64,000 nucleotides of DNA from Mercenaria mercenaria (Eukaryota; Mollusca; Bivalvia; Venerida; Veneridae). A program made the translations under genes and the position numbers. The notes under the pieces were generated by a model that worked only from the letters and a program-made list of their open reading frames with translations, did no database searches and was not told where the DNA came from. Shown piece by piece: positions 48,501 to 64,000 of this stretch; position 1 is the first letter of the stretch, and each line of letters begins with the position of its first letter. Location: contig NC_069362.1 in NCBI RefSeq assembly GCF_021730395.1, positions 40,814,501-40,878,500 of the forward strand, read 5' to 3'.

Positions 48501-49701
48501 ATAGTCATCAAACAACAAATGAATTAAATTTAACATATTAATCTTTGAATCATATTAAATAAAATCTAATAATAGCGTTTTAAGGTTGTATTGGAAATAC
48601 ACAAAGAATAAGAACAAAATTGATAAACTATGAAGAAACATTTTGGCATATGGAATCACAGAATTTGATCAATCCAGCAATGTCTAACCATATATGAGGT
48701 GATGCAGCAGAAACCTTCGTGAGTTTCAAGCAAATGAACATCCCACTGGCTGACTGCCAGATAGATAACATAGCTCCACTGCTCGTAACATCCAGTTTTT
48801 CATTCACAGTTCATTTTAACTGACTAAGCACCAAAAAACATTGAACATACACATGTGGTGGACGGATAGCTCAGTGGTTTGCACACTGGCCTTCCAATCC
48901 TGAGGTCGGGGGTTTGATCCCCGGCAGCTACTCGGGAATTTTCAGAAACGCTTTTCAGTGTTTCCCACTCAACTAGAGGTGTACTGGTCAGGAACCCAGG
49001 CAATCCTTGCATGTATCAGTGCTATACACTGGGCACGTTAAAGAACCAGGCTGTCTATTTGCAATGAGCTAGGCTAAGTTAGCCAGACAAGCCTGTATCT
49101 GATTTCTGATCTCTCTGTCGTGGGGGCTTGAAGGATGAATTATGCACCCTGTGTGGCTTCATTTGAACTATGTAAAGCGCCTTTGAACGTGAAATTGATC
49201 ATGAAAAGGGCGCTATATAAATCTGGTAAAATAATAATAATGTTTCTCATTCATACATGTCATATAAAGAGAATTTTCAAGTTTGTAATGCTTTAATTAT
49301 ATAAAGGACATTTTAAACTCTTAAAAGGATTTGAATTTTAAATGATTGACCCAAGACAGGATGTCTGATACTACACTTATTCACGACAGAAAATACAAGT
49401 TAATAGCCTTACAGTACTTTACAGGTATGTTTACATTCTTAGAACTGACATGCTTTACCCTAGTGCAATGCTGGAAGGAAGAGTAACATTTCATGAATAA
49501 GTGACCGTTACACACTTTATGTGTAGATTACCTCTGCACAGTTTTCAATGCTTTGTTGGCATGCTGTATTGAAAATGCTCTTGGATTCCTTTGTTGTGGG
49601 GTAAGATTATGGTCCACATCTTGCTTTGCTCTCTTCCTGGCTGCTTTAGGTCCTGACAACTTCTTTCTGTGTGCTTTCTTATTATCTGACTGCTCTTCCA
49701 T
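24348..49701 (-). CDS. BMS1: Ribosome biogenesis protein BMS1 (nucleolar GTPase), 22 coding exons
   Basis: Joining 22 exons with compatible phases gives about 1412 residues (the human protein is near 1280). The whole length matches BMS1: basic N-terminus with [26 protein letters not shown]-loop GPPKVGKT at 87-94, THLDSF as the G4-like motif, an AARP2CN region around 215-330, a long acidic Asp/Glu/Ser region (420-785), then the conserved RIBIOP_C region with [56 protein letters not shown] and [11 protein letters not shown], and a basic C-tail. Family role: BMS1 binds Rcl1 and the U3 snoRNP/SSU processome in the nucleolus and is needed for pre-rRNA cleavage and 40S formation. The start is chosen by homology: Met-Glu-Glu-Gln, just after an acceptor at 49709. 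An upstream non-coding exon is therefore expected. The extra length over human is mainly the acidic exon. No break was seen. Confidence 0.96.
25261..25413 (-). CDS. BMS1: BMS1 coding exon 21
   Basis: Residues 1293-1343. [18 protein letters not shown] and [12 protein letters not shown], matching human IPKALQKALPFKNKPK and AVIREPHERK. Acceptor TTTACAG, donor GTAAAA. Confidence 0.95.
26225..26398. mobile_element. Relative of the 211-bp MITE, opposite orientation
   Basis: Shares ATGCAGGCTGATCATGGTCT, GTTAATAGTACTGTC and GATGGACCAGTCCA (reverse of the family interior), ending AAGGGTAAGGGT. Confidence 0.7.
26414..26589 (-). CDS. BMS1: BMS1 coding exon 20
   Basis: Residues 1235-1292. [20 protein letters not shown] and [16 protein letters not shown], matching human [19 protein letters not shown]. 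Acceptor TTTTACAG, donor GTAAGT. Confidence 0.95.
26715..26914. mobile_element. ~200-bp MITE family, copy in BMS1 intron
   Basis: TACTGTAAAATCAATTAAT at the left and its inverted form ATTAATGATTTAACAGTA at the right. The interior has GATATGAATTCGTGGATTTC and CTTGTTCGTTGGGATTAAAT. A second copy at about 38309-38755 is interrupted by a SINE; partial copies lie near 31560-31680, 46945-47000 and 62395-62560. Confidence 0.72.
27221..27368 (-). CDS. BMS1: BMS1 coding exon 19
   Basis: Residues 1185-1233. [20 protein letters not shown] then [19 protein letters not shown] and FEDKILLS, very highly conserved. Acceptor ATATATAG, donor GTATGA. Confidence 0.96.
27468..28144. mobile_element. 677-bp MITE flanked by TTAA, in BMS1 intron
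   Basis: The ends AGGTGGTCAATCA and (reverse complement) AGGTGGATAATCA are flanked on both sides by TTAA (27464-27467, 28145-28148). Duplication of TTAA is the hallmark of piggyBac-type transposition, though the termini are not the usual CCC. It contains a 26-bp perfect palindrome and a related imperfect one. No coding frame. Confidence 0.68.
27788..27813. repeat. 26-bp perfect palindrome
   Basis: CTATCTTGGTTGC followed by its exact reverse complement GCAACCAAGATAG. A second, imperfect version (TCTTGGTTGGGCAACCAGGA) lies about 195 bp away near 27985-28004 in the same element. Confidence 0.9.
28264..29872. repeat. Satellite-bearing element, copy A, in BMS1 intron
   Basis: Starts ACAAGAGGACCATGATGGTC and CTGAATCGCTCACCTG, ends ACAAAAGCTCAC and CATGTGAGCTAAAA. 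The core is about ten tandem units of about 145 bp, each with GACCTAGATATCATCAAGG, GACCAATTTTCATGAAGATC, GGCCTCTAGAGAGGTCACAA and GTTTTTCTATTTTTAGACC. GGACGACGGACG precedes the right end. The left GCTCACCTGTC is complementary to the right GACA-GTGAGC type end. Confidence 0.9.
30201..30323 (-). CDS. BMS1: BMS1 coding exon 18
   Basis: Residues 1144-1184. [20 protein letters not shown] then [20 protein letters not shown], in register with human. Acceptor TTCTAG, donor GTATAT. Confidence 0.94.
31147..31205 (-). CDS. BMS1: BMS1 coding exon 17 (short)
   Basis: Residues 1125-1143. [19 protein letters not shown] matches human [17 protein letters not shown]. Too short to stand out as an open frame; found by homology and by its acceptor (TTTTCAG) and donor (GTAAGA). 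Confidence 0.93.
32049..32229 (-). CDS. BMS1: BMS1 coding exon 16
   Basis: Residues 1064-1123. [31 protein letters not shown] and [11 protein letters not shown] are hallmark family motifs. Acceptor ATTACAG, donor GTGAGT, phase 1. Confidence 0.96.
32380..32672 (-). repeat. tRNA-derived SINE, minus orientation, copy 2
   Basis: Read on the minus strand: TGCTCAGTAGGTAGAGCAGA and GGTTGCAAGTTTGACC, then ATTTGTCTGCCACCATTGAT and AGTTACTTGCAGACAATAG. The same layout as 47355-47628. In a BMS1 intron. Confidence 0.72.
32900..33088 (-). CDS. BMS1: BMS1 coding exon 15
   Basis: Residues 1001-1063. [18 protein letters not shown] and [19 protein letters not shown] open the conserved C-terminal RIBIOP_C domain. 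Acceptor TTTACAG, donor GTAAGT. Confidence 0.96.
33288..33498. mobile_element. 211-bp MITE with perfect 14-bp inverted ends
   Basis: ACCCTTACCATGCT at the left and its exact reverse complement at 33485-33498. The interior has CATGGATGTGCAGGCTGATC and AAAGGCAGAATCAATCG. Diverged relatives lie at 26225-26398, 31660-31860, 39985-40165 and 58437-58603. Confidence 0.8.
33707..33858 (-). CDS. BMS1: BMS1 coding exon 14
   Basis: Residues 951-1000. A Lys/Arg-rich helix containing [14 protein letters not shown], matching human [15 protein letters not shown], ends EELEQQAK. Acceptor TTTGCAG, donor GTGAGT. Confidence 0.94.
34010..34236. repeat. Dispersed element, same family, copy 2
   Basis: Shares ACAGCTGTCACTAATGGTGA, GGTCCTGGGTGCAGTGGTTC, GCCTTCATGCAAAAAGTTAA and ATGCCTCCCTTCAGGGGCAT with the copy at 41602, and lacks the AACGAACGGACGG stretch near the right end. 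Confidence 0.88.
34375..34515. repeat. Dispersed repeat shared with 4905-5045
   Basis: TTCTTTTTATCACATGTTAA, AATTCTACTTTCTTTTAC and ATAAACAAGTCAATTTGA match the copy near the left edge. Confidence 0.75.
34801..36147. repeat. Satellite-bearing element, copy B, in BMS1 intron
   Basis: Same family as the element at 28264: identical start (AACAAGAGGACCATGATGGT), about eight units of about 145 bp, and an end with GACAGGTGAGCTAAAAAT. The unit number and the order of unit variants differ, so the copies have evolved separately by gain or loss of units. The right part has CGGACGCACGCACGG runs. Confidence 0.9.
37016..37147 (-). CDS. BMS1: BMS1 coding exon 13
   Basis: Residues 907-949. [19 protein letters not shown] matches human exactly through ETG, then a second acidic patch. 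Acceptor CCTTCAG, donor GTAATT. Confidence 0.95.
37250..37450 (+). repeat. Diverged member of the same SINE-like family
   Basis: GGAAGACCAAAGACGCCCTT, GGAGGACACCTGGGTAGAAC and AAGCCAGCTTCCTCTTATGA follow the same order as the copies at 38387 and 42700. Confidence 0.6.
37920..38001 (-). CDS. BMS1: BMS1 coding exon 12
   Basis: Residues 879-905. [20 protein letters not shown] is nearly identical to human [16 protein letters not shown]. Acceptor ATTTACAG, donor GTAAAT, phase 1. Confidence 0.95.
38309..38755. mobile_element. Copy of the same ~200-bp MITE, split by a SINE insertion
   Basis: GAAATCACTGCATTTCTTGG to GGGATATGAAC, then foreign sequence, then resumption at GGATATGAATTTCAATTTT, TTGTTCATTGGAATCAAATT and TATTAATGATTATAAAGTA. 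Confidence 0.75.
38387..38623 (+). repeat. SINE-like insertion in the MITE, flanked by GGATATGAA
   Basis: GGATATGAA occurs at 38378-38386 and 38624-38632 on either side, as a target duplication. The body begins with a T-rich tract and GTCTAATGTCGCACCAACAC, contains GGTCATACACCGACTTTCTA and GCGGGCACCTGAGTAGAAC, and ends AGTGAGGCTTGAACCC. It is a member of the family at 42700-42935. Confidence 0.72.
39167..39345 (-). CDS. BMS1: BMS1 coding exon 11
   Basis: Residues 820-878. An acidic start, then [16 protein letters not shown], matching human EELGGLFRV, and a Cys-containing segment. Acceptor TTTTGCAG, donor GTAAAA. Confidence 0.92.
39376..39512. repeat. Minisatellite (23-24-bp unit, ~6 copies)
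   Basis: Units of the type AAGATGTAAACATCCCATCA with AACCTGTCAG variants, directly upstream (on the minus strand) of BMS1 coding exon 11. Confidence 0.92.
39721..39825 (-). CDS. BMS1: BMS1 coding exon 10
   Basis: Residues 785-818. [20 protein letters not shown] then [10 protein letters not shown], matching human WKEDLSRKAAEAFLRQQ and LRKLIYG. Acceptor TTTATAG, donor GTCAGA. Confidence 0.94.
39985..40165. mobile_element. Relative of the 211-bp MITE
   Basis: Shares CTAAATTTCTATAATGGACT, GGGCAGTGCCATTTG, GAAAATTTACTGACTG and AGACCATGATCTTGGTCTGC with the family; ends less conserved. Confidence 0.7.
40568..41432 (-). CDS. BMS1: BMS1 coding exon 9 (long acidic low-complexity exon)
   Basis: Residues 496-783: 288 codons, dominated by Asp, Glu, Ser and Lys, with runs of 5-6 Asp and alternating acidic/Ser tracts suited to CK2 phosphorylation. 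This is the least conserved part of the family and here it is longer than in human. Acceptor TTTTCAG, donor GTAATT. Open frames in antisense here are shadows of the GAT repeats. Confidence 0.92.
41602..41868. repeat. Dispersed element, CAAGAGCTGTCACTAATGGT family, copy 1
   Basis: Starts ACAAGAGCTGTCACTAATGG, includes CTTGACCTTTGACCTGATGA and GGTCCTGGGTGCAGTGGTTC, ends ATGCCTCCCTTCGGGGGCAT. It matches the copy at 34010. Confidence 0.88.
42218..42443 (-). CDS. BMS1: BMS1 coding exon 8 (acidic)
   Basis: Residues 421-495. [19 protein letters not shown] resembles the GRMRRKAIF segment of human BMS1, followed by an Asp/Glu/Ser-rich stretch built largely of GAT/GAA codons. Acceptor GTAG, donor GTAATT. 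Confidence 0.9.
42700..42935 (+). repeat. Copy of the GGTCATA...GAACC SINE-like family
   Basis: GGTCATACATGTATGGCGAC, AAGGAAGACCCAAGGTCAGA, CACTGGGCACCTGTATAGAA and a TGTCTTCCTCTAG stretch align in order with 38387-38623. A shorter head (GGCGCACCAACACAGTATAG) is present at 6370-6440, and another relative at 37255-37450. Confidence 0.68.
43085..43460. repeat. Two direct copies of a ~150-bp repeat separated by an A-rich run
   Basis: Both copies have AATCCTTACCAGGTAGAGAT, CAGAAAAGTGGTCT, TTTTTCCCTACG, AAAAAGTTACAAT and TATTTATAGTAACA. An A-rich tract (43264-43302) separates them. In a BMS1 intron. Confidence 0.85.
43470..44310. repeat. Tandem-repeat element (~165-bp unit, five copies) in BMS1 intron
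   Basis: Units share GCGCATGACACTCCGTCTCA, TCAAAATCCCTCCATGCATG, AGATATGCTCCGGACAAAGT and TAAGTGTGACCTTGACCTTA. The right end is GC-rich (GGACGCCGCCCGCCCAACCG) followed by CCCGTTTTTCAAACGGGCG, a small hairpin. Several open frames here are repeat read-through. Confidence 0.9.
44483..44646 (-). CDS. BMS1: BMS1 coding exon 7
   Basis: Residues 366-419 with R420 split. [20 protein letters not shown], then [17 protein letters not shown], matching the human SSRVTLFSDSK segment, then an acidic tail. Acceptor TGGACAG, donor GTATGA. Confidence 0.93.
45002..45323 (-). CDS. BMS1: BMS1 coding exon 6 (AARP2CN region)
   Basis: Residues 259-365. Begins [18 protein letters not shown], continues through [15 protein letters not shown], the conserved AARP2CN core, to [20 protein letters not shown] and [11 protein letters not shown]. 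Acceptor ATTTTAG, donor GTAGGA in phase 0. Confidence 0.95.
45771..45913 (-). CDS. BMS1: BMS1 coding exon 5
   Basis: Residues 211-257 with R258 split. Begins [16 protein letters not shown] and ends in [18 protein letters not shown], the linker into the AARP2CN region. Acceptor TTTCTAG, donor GTAATG. Confidence 0.94.
46431..46619 (-). CDS. BMS1: BMS1 coding exon 4 (G4-like THLD)
   Basis: Residues 148-210. Acceptor GGCAG, donor GTAAAT. Encodes [20 protein letters not shown] and GVLTHLDSF, where THLD replaces the NKxD of classical GTPases as in other BMS1/TSR1 proteins, ending FWTEVYQ. Confidence 0.95.
47123..47202 (-). CDS. BMS1: BMS1 coding exon 3
   Basis: Residues 121-147. Acceptor TTTTTAG, donor GTAAGT in phase 0. 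Encodes [19 protein letters not shown], the switch-II-like part of the G domain, then IAKVADL. Confidence 0.95.
47355..47628 (-). repeat. tRNA-derived SINE, minus orientation, copy 1
   Basis: Read on the minus strand: TAGCTCAATAGAGAGAGTGC, ACGGATCGCGGGGTCGTGAG (A and B boxes), followed by AGTCTGATATCATTCATCC. The far end has AGTTACTTGCGGAGAACAGG and GGAACACTGGTTAGG. Confidence 0.72.
47760..47965 (+). repeat. tRNA-derived SINE, GTTCATAATATGACCAAAC-tail family, copy 1
   Basis: B-box-like GGTTCGATTTCCGAC, then TTTTTGTTCTGGATTTGACA and TGATCATAATATGACCAAAC. The same order as the copy at 13425-13620. Confidence 0.7.
48011..48201 (-). CDS. BMS1: BMS1 coding exon 2 (P-loop)
   Basis: Residues 58-120. 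Acceptor TTTATAG, donor GTAAGA in phase 1. Holds [12 protein letters not shown] and the Walker A motif GPPKVGKTT, followed by [19 protein letters not shown]. Confidence 0.95.
48850..49245 (+). repeat. tRNA-derived SINE (~390 bp)
   Basis: The head resembles a tRNA: GATAGCTCAGTGGTTTGCAC (A box) and GGGGGTTTGATCCCCGG (B box and T-stem). It continues with GGGCACGTTAAAGAACCAG and a tail GGGCGCTATATAAAT followed by AATAATAAT. The tail and length show it is a SINE, not a tRNA gene. It lies in a BMS1 intron. Confidence 0.82.
49532..49701 (-). CDS. BMS1: BMS1 coding exon 1 (start codon, basic N-terminus)
   Basis: ATG at 49701-49699; residues 1-56 and two bases of R57. Lys/Arg-rich, consistent with nucleolar targeting. 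The transcribed exon itself starts at 49708, after a TTGTTCAG acceptor, so seven bases of 5' UTR are in this exon. Donor GTAATC. Confidence 0.93.
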
Positions 49702-51552
49702 TATGTGTCTGAACAAATATAAGTTGAAAAATGACTAACATTTTGTGGGCATAAAACTTCTAATTTTCTGCAAAAATAATATTGTAATTTCCATAGTGGT
49801 GACATAAATATTATATATATAAATACAGAACAATTAAAGCAACAACTACCTGTCTGGACACATGGTACTGTAAACAGTCAGGGGTGTAACTGTTTTTAAG
49901 TTATGTAACCTATTTCAGTAACTTTTTCAACATAATTCAAGCATTTTATAACCTGTATTAGTTATAAAATATAGTTACCTCAGGTAAGTTATTAAAAAAA
50001 AAAGAGAGTCTTTTTGCTGTTCTCACAAAGTGACCTTTAAAGTGAAACTAGTAGCAAACTGTGGTTAATCCAATTCTTTTTTAGTCTGATCATGACCTGA
50101 TAGCATAATGGGATGTTAAGTGTTTTATAGCTTTAAAACTTTTGCGTAAAACTTTTATCAGCCTTGCGTAAAATTTTTTACTGCATAGCTGGAAAGATAA
50201 GAGTTTAAGAATTCAGGAAATAATTGCATGAGTCTCATTCAAAATGAGAAATTGGCACAGGAGGGCTTTGTAATATTTTATGATAACTGAAACAAGTTAT
50301 GAAAGTATAAGCAATAACTCAAATGGGTTATAAACTGCGATAATTTGAAACAGTTACACCCCTGACTGGTAAAGTGATGCATTAAAGCAATCTGGTACCC
50401 CACCCCCTTTCTGGTTTTCAAAAACTTACATGCACTAGATCTATATTTAATGGTAAACAAATAAATTGAAAAATATGCTCTTTAGTTTGGAGGATGACCT
50501 AGTCCAACAAATTTGATGCGATCCTAGGAAATATTGAGATAATTTTTTCATATTGGCAATATCCCCACTCGCGTCAAACACTCGAAAAACCAAAATAGTG
50601 GAAGCAAATTCCGATGAAATTTTCATCGCTGATGACGCTTTACATACTATAGGTTTAAATGCTGATTATGTCACGAATTGGCCATAAATTGAAATAAATC
50701 TTACATGTATCGAAAGGGGATTCAATTCGTCACTGATTTATGTAAAAATTACTAATTTTCTGGTGATTTAAACCTATGTATGTAAGTCGTTTGTAGAAAA
50801 TAATCGGCACGATGGTGGTGTAGTAGAACTAATCCGAAGCATACAGTTTGTTTTGTGGTGGCTGCAAATGTCAGAAATCAAAAAGCAGCCACTCATGGAC
50901 AGTAATTAAGCCATTGTCCAGATGGTGGTGCGGATAAGGAAAATTATCTGCAAGACCTTCCTGCAGAACAGTAACCAGTAATAAATGGCAAATACTACAA
51001 GTAACAACAGTTCAGATCTAACTAACTAACAAACTAAGTTACTAACATTAATTACAATTCAATTTGAACTTTTGAAAACCAAAATGTTCCTGATCCGGAT
51101 GTATGGTCACTTGAGAAACAGAATAATTTTCACCGATTATCTGCCATCGTAAATGACAGTGATATGAATCAAACTAGTCAGTCTTGTACAGATTTGTTCC
51201 CCACACCACTTTACAGTAACCCCAGGGAAGAAGTCGCAATAAAACTTGTTTTTATTAAACACGTGTGTTGACATCTAACCGGTGTCGATGTAGCTTTGCT
51301 TTGATGTCAGTGTATTTCATGAATAACAGAAAAAACTATGCGCATCTTATGAATAAATTTACAATTTTTGTCATAAATAAATTCCCCTTTTACAGTTATT
51401 GAATTGAAATCTGAATAAGAAATGTAATTTATAGAGGAGAGTAATAATTCATTTATCTAAAGATATGATAACTTTATCGAGGAACGTTGAAATTAGCTGA
51501 CAGGAGTTGACAAAGTTTGTTGTCTTGGAAGGCACCCCACCCACAACACAAA
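49702..51552. promoter_or_regulatory. Divergent intergenic region between BMS1 and the SEC14L1-like gene
   Basis: The two start codons are 1852 bases apart and point away from each other. BMS1 has a splice acceptor seven bases before its start codon, so its non-coding first exon and both promoters should lie here. Candidate minus-strand donors (GTAAG) include one near 50704, but nothing in the sequence decides between them. No TATA box is evident. The BMS1-proximal part is occupied by an inverted-repeat element (49875-50368). Confidence 0.55.
49875..50368. mobile_element. 494-bp inverted-repeat element with 5-bp target duplication GTAAA
   Basis: The ends CAGTCAGGGGTGTAACTG and its exact reverse complement lie at 49875 and 50351. 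The subterminal sequence is also inverted but looser (TTAAGTTATGTAACC against GGGTTATAAACTGC-type). GTAAA directly flanks both sides (49870-49874 and 50369-50373). No coding frame; a MITE-like non-autonomous DNA element. The CAGGGGTG terminus recalls hAT elements, but a 5-bp duplication does not fit hAT. Confidence 0.7.
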
Positions 51553-63648
<12,096 letters not shown>

Positions 63649-63954
63649 TAAATAAACACTTGCGGTCACTGAAAGCACGCACGCGAATCGCCAATACACT
63701 AATAATGATAACGCGTGATGTAATCAGTAAGATATGAAAGGCGGAGGTAAACCATCATTGACAGGTGATAGCAAGGCAGGACTTAATGTCTAATGACAGC
63801 AGTAAGTCTAATGACTGTTGTTTCAAATAATGTTTCATCCATTATAATATTTAGTAACATTTGCAATAAAACAAAGATAAATGATTATGGTTGAAAACTT
63901 GACATTACAGTTTACCAAGAATTACCATGTGATACTCTTTGGTGATGTTGATTT

Positions 63955-64000
63955 TTGTAGCTGTTCAAAGAATGATTAGACTTGTTGCACTCACCCTTTT
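63955..64000. repeat. Dispersed repeat, same family, cut by the window end
   Basis: TGTAGCTGTTCAAAGAATGA and TTGCACTCACCCTTTT match the first bases of the copies at 56798 and 61339. Confidence 0.5.

Noticed and set aside
48855-48927. A possible tRNA gene
   Set aside because: Good A and B boxes, but it continues into a SINE body and a GCGCTATATAAAT tail; the cloverleaf is imperfect.

Overview
This is a eukaryotic window, most likely from a marine bivalve mollusc. The base composition is AT-rich, the genes have many short exons with GT-AG introns, and the intergenic DNA is packed with short tandem-repeat elements. Many of these carry TGACCTTGACC motifs and end in GGACGGACGG-like runs, a repeat style I associate with clams and their relatives. 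That taxonomic call is inference; no species is proven.

Three protein-coding genes can be supported. (1) A two-coding-exon gene on the minus strand (8117-11876) encodes a RING-less TRIM-like protein of about 561 residues: two B-boxes, a coiled coil and a C-terminal NHL-like beta-propeller. (2) The minus strand from 49701 down to 24348 carries a complete BMS1 gene (ribosome biogenesis GTPase), with 22 coding exons, consistent phases throughout and about 1412 residues. (3) The plus strand from 51553 onward carries the 5' part of a SEC14L1-like gene: PRELI/MSF1 domain, Ser-rich linker, CRAL-TRIO N-terminal region and the start of CRAL-TRIO. Eight coding exons (378 residues) are visible and the gene runs off the right edge. 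BMS1 and the SEC14L1-like gene are divergent, with about 1.85 kb between start codons, so they may share a promoter region.

Region by region: 1-8100 holds no recognisable gene, but has hairpin/MITE-like elements (1251-1964, 4334-4478, 4491-4666, 5073-5191, 6869-6977) and two tandem-repeat elements. 8117-11876 is the TRIM-like gene; its intron is largely one satellite-bearing element with inverted ends. 11877-24347 is gene-free. It contains a 969-bp near-palindromic element (16616-17584), a 3.15-kb foldback element with a perfect 9-bp target duplication and arrays of an AACGCAGAC motif (19851-23004), and more tandem repeats. 24348-49701 is BMS1, whose introns hold a TTAA-flanked MITE with a 26-bp palindrome, two related satellite-bearing elements, tRNA-derived SINEs and several MITE families. 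49702-51552 is the divergent intergenic region, with another inverted-repeat element. 51553-64000 is the SEC14L1-like gene. Its first intron carries a nested inverted-repeat element with six copies of a TGTAATGTCCGTCCC motif, and intron 7 contains decayed copies of the preceding exon at an exact 120-bp spacing.

The genes do not form a pathway. BMS1 acts in the nucleolus in 40S subunit maturation; SEC14L1-type proteins are cytosolic/Golgi-associated lipid-binding regulators; RING-less TRIM-NHL-like proteins are a greatly expanded group in bivalves, often discussed in immunity. I recognised no rRNA, true tRNA gene, CRISPR array, retroelement reading frame or transposase.
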